A stretch of 64,000 bases of DNA from Nemopilema nomurai (Eukaryota > Cnidaria > Scyphozoa > Rhizostomeae > Rhizostomatidae). Below are positions 21,401 through 32,311 of the stretch, one piece after another. The stretch is taken from assembly GCA_003864495.1 (NCBI GenBank), contig ML133471.1, positions 902,001 through 966,000 on the forward strand. The letters run 5' to 3'. Within the stretch, counting starts at the first letter, position 1. Each line of letters starts with the position of its first letter. The position numbers and the translations under genes were made by a program. The notes beneath the pieces are model-generated. The model did no database searches. It saw only the letters and a list, made by a program, of their open reading frames with translations, and was not told the origin of the DNA.

Positions 21401-24400
21401 CTTAACACCTCACTTTAGAAGAGCCCAAGGGAAAAGACGAACTCTTTCTGTCTACATAGAATGGGATTTTCCATTGAAATATAGACAGACTCCAAAACAC
21501 CTAGGTGAAAGGACGACCTAGCTTGCCCAATTATACGAAAATTGTCGTCACTGTATGTTTTGGCGCAATCTGGATTCTCTAAAAGATGTTGTTCCTAGGT
21601 CAGTTTTTGGTTATCTTCCGACGTTTGCATACTCTGAGGAGTGTCGGACGAAAAAAGTACTTTTAAGGATGCGAAAAATAGTTCCGCTTTTTCTAGCAAT
21701 TGTGCAATTTAAGAAGGTTATATACAGTATTTTACCCTTATCTACAGAATATATAGAATAGTCTTCCTACATAAAAGCAAAATTGGCAAAATATTGTGTA
21801 TCTAAGCATGCCATCCTTTTTTCTGTTGACGCATTGATTCAGGCGTTGCTTTGAAGAACTAAATCTTCTCATCTAACCCAATGACTTGCCAGGTCACAAC
21901 TGTCACATTCAATTTGGGTAGGAGACAAGTCTGACTAGAAGAGGCTATTCTTGTACAGTAGTTATTGTTTAAGTAGACACGTCATTTAAATGGCCATTCT
22001 GTCCTTAATTCAATCTTCTTTATTCCTAGGTTTATTGTTCGAATTATGAGCAGTCCGCAATTGACAGTCAGCCAGCACAGCGAACTTGTTCAAGACTTCT
22101 ATGTTGTACGTGTCTCAGTTTTGAATCTTGTCAGGATTTCAGTCTTTTTTTTTTGCTTCACGTTTCCGTTTTATATTCCCTCTATGTTTCTTGTTCGTTT
22201 GTTCAACGTTGATCCGCAATGTGAACGTAACGATAAGTAAACTACTTGGACTTGATGTAAAATTCCAACGTTTTCTTCATGTTTTCCATTCATAAAGCAA
22301 ATCAAAACCCTTTTCTACTCTCCGTGAATTATTAATTACCCAATGATTAATTTGCAAATGAAGCTCAACATATTACATATAAATTTGAATACAATTTGAA
22401 TTTGAAGAAAATGGCCGAAGACCTGCAATCACACCCAACATTGAAGGACACAAATGCTGATGAACTAGAAAAGATGGTGGATGGAATTGAAAAGTACATA
22501 ATGACCCAGATTTACAAGGCGTAAGTGTTAAGATTGTACAGTCTGACGAAATTCGTTAGTGGTTCGTCCAGAAACTGACTCGATTATAAGCATATCCGCA
22601 GCGAAAGTCGCTGTACAAACGAGTCACAGTTTCTTGCTGCGAGAGAACGCTGAAGCTGCAGATAACTTGCTTTAGAGAATTGAACGAGGCAGTGACTATA
22701 GCGCGTATTAAGTTCATATTTGCTTTGAGACGCTAAATTTAATTTGCAGATTTACTGCATTGTGCACTGTCTCCAATCAAATATTTACGTACCTTTTTCG
22801 TCGTTTCAAATTGGCGCTCTTTCATAGCCAGACGATGATTGTCTCAAAATGTTGTTTTCTATGCAAATTTTCATATCATCCGGCAGCATTCAATTATCAT
22901 CGAAATCATTTTGGTAGTCAGGACAAACTTTCGTAGGAGATTTTGTATTTTCGGGTAAGAAAAGTGCGGGGTTTCCTTTGGAGGTAGTCATCTAAACCTT
23001 GATTTCCTTCAGTTTTCTACAGCTGAAAACGGCGTTGGCATTGGCGTTTTCGTTCTGACCTTCTAACGTTTAACAGTTTAATTTGCTGCAACAGCTCCCT
23101 AATAATCCGCCTAGTCGTCACAATTCAAAATACAGTTTAGATAAACTTGTAGGTTTCGAAAGCTTGTAATTGCAGCTAGGAAGATTGTGCCTTAAAAGAT
23201 AAAAAAGTCGTTTAACAGAAATAGTTAGCATTGATGTCTCTATTTATGGTTATCTATTAATTTGTCACTTCAATAATGATGCGCATTGCAGTGTCAACCT
23301 TGCCTTCCGTTTAACAAATTTTGATAAGCAGATTGACAAGGTAGTCATTAGTTGAGTAAAATTGTTTGCCATTGTCCAGGGTTTTCTGTCACCCGTCCTC
23401 TGATGACGAGGAAAGAGACCTGTGGCTGCAAAAAACAATCAGAGGCTTTCAATGGGTCACTGAGCAACACCTCGAAGCAGAGATTGAGATGCAGAGGGAA
23501 GACGTGCGAAAGTTGGTCGAGGAGGCCCAGGATGGTATGGGAGCCGCCATGCCCAATTCTATGCCTAATTTTGCGCCCAATTTTGCGCCCAATTTCACGC
23601 CCAATTCTATGCCCTTTTGCATTGCTACACAGGTGTACATGAAAGTAGTGTGACTGATGCTGGTCAATTGATGCCATTGGCACGTGACATTGGCACGTGA
23701 CTATCATATAAAGCAGTCATCTTAGTAAGCTTTACTCATTTGGCGGCATCCGCATAGAATCCAACAGTTAAGGTACTTGTAGTCCCCAAAGCGATCTTCT
23801 TGGCTGCCTCTCTCCTTTTCTGACACGAGGCATGACGCCATTGTTGTCTTGTTTTGATTCTTATAACCTTACTCTTTTATGATACTTTCAAGAGTTGACA
23901 ACTTGTGACCCTTAAGGACATTGTTTGATTTCTTCTTCCTGCATTGTTTGTTTATGCCATATGCAACTCGATTTCAGATTTATTAGAAATGAACACTAAA
24001 CGAGCTCCGCAAGACAAGCTGGCTTGCATCGTTAAATGCAGCAAGTGCATTTTCCGTATCCTTTCATCAGAAATTTCGCGATCTAGCTTTCACTTTATTT
24101 TGTTTTGACTTGTCAAATAGGCTAGATTGGTATGCTAAATGAAAGTGATATATTGCAGATGATAGCAACTTTGACCTGACAAGTAATATCTTTGTTATTG
24201 ACTCTTTAAAAAGCCCAGATTTTGCATGCTCAAGTCTTGGATAACTTAGCCAGCGTCTCGGTATAAATGTCCAGTCTTTAATGTGCGTGTGAGACACGTT
24301 GCTAGACCCAATCGTTTTCAGCTGTTTACTTACACAAATGTCTCGAGCATCGCCTTGACCAGATTTTTAGAAATACTCCAACTCTCAAGCAGCGAAATAG

Positions 24401-27400
24401 CGGCCAGTGCTGATGACTTCCTTCCTTGCTTAATATTCGTTGTTCTCAAAGCAAACCCAACCCTTCTTCAATCAAACATTCAGTAAGTATTTACAATCGA
24501 ACACATCATATTGAATTAGATTAATTTTCGCTCTCTTAGTCGCTGGTCCTAGATGAGAGGGATGAATGTTTTGACATGCAAGGAATTTAGTTAAACCATT
24601 AACTCTATATTCGTCTGATTCAAAATGTCGATGTTGTCATGTTATAAAGTAGAAGTCAAAGTAATATTTCATCTGTGTTTCACAGTTTATGGGCCCTTTC
24701 ATTTTTATTAGGGTGCTTTCAATTAACTGGCTCATGTTGTACGGTGTGGCTTGGAACATATGACTGTCTTCTATTGAGTGACAAGTCCTGTCTCTACATA
24801 CAATATCCCTAAATGACTTTTTAGGTATATCACGAGATTCTGCAATTCAAACAAGCTGATGGCTGGAGAGGCTGGATATTACTTCACCAATTTGGTACGG
24901 AGTTTAGAATGCTTTTTCCTTTTTTTCTCTGTTACTTCCCAACAAATCAATTCAGCAATCTGCTTGTTCCTTGCGTTCAGATGTTTTTAACAAAAGTCTA
25001 AAAGTCGTTTTCCTTAAACTGCGTCAGATCTTGTTTAAAATCCTCTCAGGAGCACATTTACTTGCGGAAACACGCTAGCTCAAATTAGTGTTATCTTTCA
25101 GGATAGCATTGCACAGTACGAGATTAGTTTAAAATCTGGAACAGGCCAACACAAATGGATTTTGTAAATCTGAATCCAGTATTTTTCTTAATCGAACAAG
25201 ATAATTATCTCTCTATGTGCACGTGCTATGATCTAAGAGTTGTGAAATTCTACTTTCTAGTGCTGTGCGGTGGCTTTTATAGAGAAACTCGATGCTGCTT
25301 CTCTGCAAATGACCCAAGAAGAGTTTGATCGGTAATCTGCTGTCTTTTTTAAGCTGTGCGAGCCATCTCTATCGTTTTTTAACTAATACGGAAAGGCGGT
25401 GACAAGAATCACGAATCGTTATTCATGACCTAACCTTACATCCATTAGTATAACTGACCTGCTCCTAAGTTTTTATGTCGAGGGTTGTAATGTGTTTACG
25501 ATACTTTGTCCTGATGTGTTGTCCCTGGCGACACCAAAAAGGCCCTTTTATTTTCGTGGAATGCATTTCGCGATGTTGCTTATTCTTGTGGTTACAGTCG
25601 AAGTAACTTATTTTGTAAAATATAAAGAATTTACTCCCTGAAAAAAATAAACTCAGGAAGATGTCATAGTGTACATCTCTCTTCATCTATCATGACGGTC
25701 ATAATGTCGGTGCTACAGCAACTTTTGATGAGAAAAATGGTGCATATTTTAACATTTCAGTAAAATACTGCAGCTTGTATAATTGCATGGTCATTTTCTT
25801 TGATTAGAAATATTCAATTTTGTAGTTATATGCGAGGTGAAAAGCCAACCCAAATGTTGCGAACAATTTCTTACCCTGTCACCTGCAAAGGGTTGGAGAC
25901 GATGCAGGTTTGTTGACTTTTCACTAAAACAACTGTCACTACGTCATTCATTTCTTGACAATTAACGGAGAATGTCACATGAACAAGTGCTCCACAGAAC
26001 TTCGCAATATCTCCAAATAGCGGAACCAGTTTTGCATACTTGAAGTAATTTTTCGTCCGACCCTCTCATGATTATGCAAATTTTAGAAAAGATCAAAAGC
26101 CAATCGCGGATTGAAGACACTAGAGAATCAAAAGAAGAGAGTATGATTGGTTATAATTGACCAATCACCGTCACTTATGACATAACTTTTAGAAGAGTCC
26201 TAGGAAAAGGACGAACTTTCATTCTTTCTGTCTACAAAGAATGGGATTTTTCATTGGAATGTCGGTTCTCATGAAAACAAGCTTTTTGTGCAAACTAATG
26301 AACTCACTGTCTATTTTCGCTATGTCGACGACAAGTACGTAATTTTCGGTTCGGACCTGGAGTGTGACTATTTCTTCCAAAAACTACACTCGTTACATTA
26401 AGCCTTGAAGTTTAAATGGAGCAAAACAACTCATTTGATTTCCTGATTCTTTCGGTTGTCAAGAATGATGCCTCTTTTCTCACCAGTTTTTATAAGAAAC
26501 CAACATTAACTAGTCAATATATTCGCTGGAATTCCTTTAGCCCTAAAGAAAGGAAAATTCGTCTCATCAAAACCTTAGTTCACAGGGCGCTCATGATTTC
26601 CTTCAAAACTAAGCTCACTCCTGAACTCGATACAATAAAACGTATCCTAATTGAAAATGGCTACCCTGATGATATCATCTCGAGGTGTTTCAAACAAAAA
26701 ATTGCCAATTTTATATCTGCCAAGCTATTTGGACTTGAAAAGTGCCATGTTTTCCGTAAATTACCTTGTATTGGTGATTTTTCTTTAAAATTTGAAAACC
26801 AAATAAAGAAAGCCCTAAATTTCTGCTATTCAGCTGTGAATCCTCGTGTGGTCTACAATGCTAAGACTATGTTTCCCTCCATCCAAAAGGATTGCGTTCC
26901 TGCCCTCAAAGAAAGTTCAGTCGTTTACGAATTTTGTTGCCGATGTGAAGCTCAGTATGTAGGACGCACTACTCAAAGATTGGAGGATAGAATAAAACAG
27001 CCTGTTACCACGAGCATAAGGACCAAAACCTCTGCAGATAGGGAGGATCCGCGTCGAAATTGTAAAAGACGCAATGCCCAAATTAATTGTGAGTCGACTA
27101 TAGGACAACAACTTTTGGAGAACCCAGATTGCGCCAAAACATACAGTGACGACAATTTTCGTATAATTGGGCAAGCTAGGTCGTCTTTTCACATAGGTGT
27201 TTTGGAGTCTGTCTACATTTCTATGAAAAACCTAAATCATTGTAGACAGAAAGAGTTAGGATGAAAAAATATTTAAAGTATGCAGAACTCAATAAAATAA
27301 ACGTCAATAAAATACTGTTTCTAGCGAAGAATTTCATGCCTTATCTCAATTGATGCATTTCCTTGCCAAGCTGTTTCTACCTACTGCTGAACTATCAGCG

Positions 27401-27870
27401 CTCAAAATTAAGGCTTTTCGATTTAATTGTTCCTTGATAAGCTGCCAATTGGCACAAGTTTTGAAAACACCAGCGTTAAAAGTTGGAATTGTTTGGATAA
27501 ACGCCGAACACACATTTGTAATGTATTTGTTATCTTGTTAATTATCAGGCAAATATGCATCAGCTGGCGGAACTGCGAGAAAGACAGAGTGGCTTGATGG
27601 AAAAGGCGCTGAAATTCCAGGAAGATATGAGAGCTTTTAGAGACAATCTTGTTAAGGAAGTAAGGCAACTTGTTTGATTAGTAGGTGAAAGCATTTGGTT
27701 AATGAAATGAATATTCTTCGGTTTGCTATCACCGTTCCTTTCTACAAAATGCCTGTTTTATAAATTCATTTATCCTATAAGATTGTATTATGAGTCATAA
27801 AACCAGGATAATAGCTCAGTTGATTACGTATCGCTGAAATATTTTCGCGCAGACATATCAGAAGCCGTAG
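18431..27870 (+). CDS. RABGEF1: RABGEF1 / Rabex-5: Rab5 guanine-nucleotide exchange factor
   Basis: Fifteen coding exons with consistent phases give about 461 aa (human about 490): 18431-18504, 18886-19019, 19322-19403, 19944-20044, 20765-20873, 22030-22105, 22408-22520, 23380-23534, 23978-24055, 24371-24482, 24825-24894, 25261-25331, 25826-25907, 27549-27659, 27853-27870. The first two exons form an A20 zinc finger ([20 protein letters not shown], then KC), which binds ubiquitin in known homologues. Then come KFTKFAEKK, a helical stretch with DFVEFLKTL, and the Vps9 domain with [35 protein letters not shown] and [20 protein letters not shown]. The protein activates Rab5 on early endosomes. 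The last exon adds only TYQKP and a stop. The acidic ubiquitin-binding helix (MIU) that follows the finger in vertebrates is not evident. Penelope-like elements sit in introns 5 and 13. Confidence 0.93.
21182..21703 (-). mobile_element. Penelope-like element fragment with inverted terminal copies, in RABGEF1 intron 5
   Basis: This 522-bp insertion is flanked by the 13-bp direct repeat GCAATTTAAGAAG (21169-21181 and 21704-21716). Its ends (about 21210-21315 and 21599-21703) are inverted copies of one ~105-bp sequence. The middle, read on the minus strand, matches the C-terminal end of the element in intron 13, including the [11 protein letters not shown] region. This looks like a strongly 5'-truncated copy with a terminal segment in reverse orientation, as is common for Penelope elements. 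Confidence 0.75.
23549..23620 (+). repeat. 12-bp tandem repeat in RABGEF1 intron 8
   Basis: About six imperfect copies of a 12-bp unit of the type GCGCCCAATTTT begin 15 bases after the exon-8 donor. It would read as an [12 protein letters not shown] repeat if the donor were skipped, ending at a stop soon after. Confidence 0.8.
25981..27310 (+). mobile_element. Penelope-like retroelement, truncated, in RABGEF1 intron 13
   Basis: The first ~290 bp resemble the terminal sequence seen around the intron-5 copy, including GATTGGTTATAATTGACCAAT. A fragment of reverse transcriptase with YVDD follows at about 26320, then a frame containing the C-terminal reverse-transcriptase region and a GIY-YIG-type nuclease. 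Most of the reverse transcriptase upstream of YVDD is missing. The exact ends were not fixed because no flanking duplication was clear. Confidence 0.78.
26416..27264 (+). pseudogene. Penelope-like RT C-terminus plus GIY-YIG endonuclease fragment
   Basis: An open frame of 282 codons. It begins with the C-terminal thumb-like part of a reverse transcriptase ([20 protein letters not shown]). It then has the connector [20 protein letters not shown] and the nuclease core [15 protein letters not shown], ending with [20 protein letters not shown]. Upstream, [20 protein letters not shown] is in the same general reading but separated by a TAA just before this frame, and the N-terminal half of the polymerase is absent. 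The copy is therefore incapable of independent movement. PLEs use this polymerase and nuclease for target-primed insertion. Confidence 0.8.
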
Positions 27871-30800
27871 AGCCTTGCTTCCAGGATTTACTAAATGCGC
27901 TGTCTCGAAGTCAGGTTGTTGTGAGTGTCTCGTTGGTCGCTCTTACTTTCTCTGCAGTGACTCGTGTGCAGTTATTACTCAGTGAATGTTTCGCTCACGA
28001 TAAAGCTGTGTGTTTTCCTCGTGTAGACGAACCCTTCTTTCTTGCAGGTTGAGCTAATGATGGTTGGGGAACACCCCGGAGGAGAACTCGTTTATCTACA
28101 ACGCCACAGCATTAGAAGAAGCTACACATTTTTCTGATGTTAAGAAAAAAGTTATTCACTCTGTTGTTTTATCAAACAAAAGGCAGGCAGTCTCACAATG
28201 TCACATTGGTTGTGTTTCAAATAGCAAAGACAGGGGATTTCTAGTGTTTTTGAGACGCAATTAAAAACTTTTGCGATTTTGTTATCCAAGGGTTTGTAGG
28301 CAGTGTACACGCACAATAGCTAGTAAAATGTTTGTGTAATTAGGTAAGGCTGTGGTAGAATTTTCACTTGGGAAGACTTTACAAGTTTGCAAAAAAGTGG
28401 GGAAATGTCAACCAACTTGGCTCAAATTTCAGCGTGGTTCCTCTTTTCCCGGTTATTAACATTATAAAGCGGTAATTGACTTGATGAAAGACACAAGTGC
28501 TTAGGCCATTGCAGCGATAACAATAAAAATATAAAACTATTTTCAATGATAGTCTAAACTCTAGTCTCTGAAATATGTTTATTTTAAATAATCTTCTAAG
28601 CAAAATGGTACTACCAATGGGAATGCTGTATCGTATTGTGTCAAGACAGACATTTTATAAATGATGAGCAATTTATTTTAGCTCAGTATTGAAGCGCCAG
28701 TACGTATTCCTTTCTTTATTAAATATACATATATATATACATTTCATATTTTAGAATAGGATGATGTAATGCAGCACAAACCTTAATCAAGTTAGTTGTA
28801 AGTAAGTAATCAAGTGTCATGTGTTGATTTTTAGCCATTACGGTTGAGGTTAGTCAATTATTTATGGTTTCGTTTGGTTTTTTCTCCGAGTCACAGCTTT
28901 TCCATTGATCCCTGCTTTACATTTTGCACATGTAACAGTGTTTGCATAATTTGCAGTCATCACATATCTGTTTTTGTCTTGTGTAAAGGAAATATCTACT
29001 GCCATTTAGATGTAAAAAGAAAAGAGAAGCTATTAGAATTTATGAATTGCAAAGGTATCTCTCAATTTCTAAGCTCGTCTTCTGGTCTTCTCCGATGTTA
29101 TCCATAATTGGAAACCGGGGTTAATCGAGAGCGCTCATTATCAATCAGTGTTGGGTTAAACAAATGACTTCATCTATATAAAGGCAACTTGATTTGTTGA
29201 GGATTCGCGAATGTAGGACACGAAGGTTCCTTGTGATAATGGCAACTTGATAATAAAAACTCCAAGGAGAATAAATAGACAGACACTGCCTTCGGATAAA
29301 GGCAAGATGCGAAGCGGAGTAACGTGTCCCATGATAGATTCTTCCTTCTCCTAGGTCTCTACTCGAGAATTTGCTTCAATGCGTTCTCCTTTGGGAAAAG
29401 TTCCTAAAATAATGATGATCCTACCAAGGAACTAATACTTTGCTTGGGTGAAAATCGAGTGTGTCGCAACTTTTTATGAAAAATTATCGCACTTTGAAAA
29501 ATAATCCAGAAATAGCTTTAAAGACGATTGATCCCTGCATAGCACGTAATGAATTCTGCCGTTCTAACGGGAATGTTCGTTGCAGTTCTTGGTGATGTCA
29601 CGATCTATTGAAATGAGTTCACGTGGCTGTAACTGGTCCTAGAAGTTCGTAGAAAAAGGGCGGGAAAAGGTTCTATACCCCAAAGCCTCGATCAATGATG
29701 AATCCGTCATGTGCTTTTATACGAGGGTCACTTATCATTGAGATATTCAAAACCCGCATCGTGTTCAAAAAACAGACGGTACAAGCTACCAAAAAACATT
29801 TCTAACACATATCTCAAGCGGCTACTGAATATCTCAATCATTTTGGAGTGACCCTCGTATGGTGGCTTAAACAAGTAGCACTCTGCATGTGAACCTCGCC
29901 CTCCATCCTCACTACTGCTTTAATGCTATTTTTTATCAGGAAGGGCGCCTTTATCACTGTCGCTCTCTCCCCCGACTTACAAAAGCCAGGCCGTCACTAT
30001 AAAGCACAGAACTTTACAAGTGCCCGAATTTTTAGTTGCTATATCTACCCTTGCTATAAAACACCTCTATATAACTTAGTAATGTTTCGGTTTATATTGC
30101 ATCATATTGGATAAACTGATTAAGACTCCCACTTGACAGATGGAAAGGCCGCTCTGCCAAGAACACTTGAAAAGCCCTCAAGCATCTTTTTCCTGGAAAT
30201 CGACAGTCGTGGCAAACACATTGTAAATCACTCGCCGGCTATGTAGGAAAACGGTATACGCAGAAAGCCTCTTCTTAACAAAAGAATCTTAAATACAGCA
30301 ATGTTAACCGTCTTCGAGAGAATGTTTTGATTGAAGAACAAAACGAGAGGTCAGAAAAGGCAGCAACAGGGTCCTTTTTGTCTTCATTAACAGGAATAAA
30401 ATATAAAACTGCACCACTTCATATGAGCATTCTTGTTGTATAAAGCTAACATTTGAAAATTACGGTAATAATCCAGTCGCAAAATATAAATAAATACAAG
30501 ACGAGTACCTCCGTTGCAAACTATGTGTAGATGGGGATCAAGACTCTCCAGATTTCAAGTATGTAAAAGAGCACAGAATATGACAAACATATCAAAAAGA
30601 GCTTGAGCAGAGCCGACAAACACATGTTTCCATGGTGGAATATCCAAACCAACCTTGGGCCAAACTGATAAGAACGTTTATTAAGCCTTGTTACCATGAA
30701 ATCGTAAGATAGTCAAGGTCATTCTGCGTTGGTCTTCCGATTTTAATGGGAACACTTCCTTACAACCGCTACGTTTGTGCATCGCATCGGTCGGGAGAGC

Positions 30801-32311
30801 TGATCTGATTTCAACTTTCAAGAAAATTTTAATGGAAACACTGGTTGCGGACGTTACCGATGTTGGTCTCATTGATGCATTTGGCCAATCAAAGGAAAGT
30901 GTTTAATTGTTCTTGGTGAAATTCCTGGAGTCCTAAAAGAATGATGGGATACTGGACTTTCCAAAATATCGCCGATCAATGGGAACACTTTATTTTGATC
31001 ACTTAGAAGATGGAAGTTGGCAGATGGAGTCGGCAACACGTTCCTATACGATTTTAAGGGAACCCGGCTTAAACTTATGGTCTTTGGTTACCTGTTGGTG
31101 TTCTTTATAGAACGCGCCAGCGACATTTATTCTGCACTAATTCAACGCCCTCGTTCCATCTCTAGCTCGATATTGACGTTAAACATGCTAAGAAACTACG
31201 CATTTTGTACAGCATAAATAACTCTATTCAAAATATACATATTCACACAAATTCAATTTTAAAAATTATTCAAACCTCATTAGTGGCTTGTTAGGACGAA
31301 GGAAGCCAAGTCGAACAAAGAATGCCGACTTTCATCACTCTACAGCTGTTTAAAACACAATTAATGCTAATTCTAAAAATAAATTTACGTCCACAATTTT
31401 CCTAGCTCTTCTATAAGGAAGCGCAGATTTTTAAATGAGGAGAGAGAATTAAATCGCTATTGTCAGCTTGACGGATTCTAAGCTAGTCAGACGCAGCAAT
31501 AGGAACGTTTGCCGGTGGTGGCAGCCGAAAGGCCATTATTTGTTTGAGGCAGGCAAACATGGTGGTGAAGAAGTAAAATGCGTCGAAATGAGACGAGACA
31601 CTGTTAGAACAAGACATCACAGAGCGCTGTTTTACAGTCTAATTTCCCAGCACTGTTGTCGCTTGCACTTTAAACATAACTTATACAAAACAGTACAAAA
31701 TTACACTTCCGACTAGCAATTCAGTTATCTCAACGAATTCTATCCAGCCTCACTAGATTGGCCCCCGTACAGTGTATACAGCAAAAACAAAACGGACGAA
31801 TTGGCCCAACAAGTTAGGTTGGACAGACGAAACAGTGCTTATATACTCCCTGTTCTCTTTTAGTCTAGCAGTACTGGCTTGAAAAATAAATTTACCTATA
31901 CTGGAGGGGATAAGGTTTTCGAAAAAAACTACTATGACGGTTCGGTGACAGAAAACAGGGCATTGACAATGCTGATGCTAAAGCGACGATAGCATTGGTG
32001 GGCGAGTTGCATTCCAAATGCAAGCACTTATTCGTAATTTCTTTGCCAGAGTTTGTTACGAGAATCAATTTTCCGTTATCTGATCGCACTACGTCTAAGG
32101 ATAGCAGATGCAAAAAAGAAGCTCTGCTTGACATAAAGAGAGAGAATAATCGGACACAGTGCATGTGGAAACAATTCCATTCGTCAAGCTAGATGCCAAG
32201 GAGTTGGCTTGGATGGAACCCAAAAAGCTATCTCCTCCACAGCGACATGGCGGTGTGCTCTCACATGCCATTTCCCTTAGAGTGGCCCACGTAATCTTGC
32301 GAAGAAAACTG
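27871..32311. other. Intergenic region between convergent RABGEF1 and RGS genes
   Basis: About 4.4 kb between two genes that point toward each other, so both 3' UTRs lie here. Apart from the MITE at 29722-29857 I see no coding exon, RNA gene or tandem array. Several short open frames have no family features. Confidence 0.55.
29722..29857. mobile_element. ~136-bp MITE with TA-flanked inverted repeats (Tc1/mariner-like)
   Basis: The left end CGAGGGTCACT...ATTGAGATATTCA is mirrored at the right end by TGAATATCTCAAT...AGTGACCCTCG. TA dinucleotides flank both ends. The arms are about 35 bp with a small internal gap. There is no coding capacity. Confidence 0.7.
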
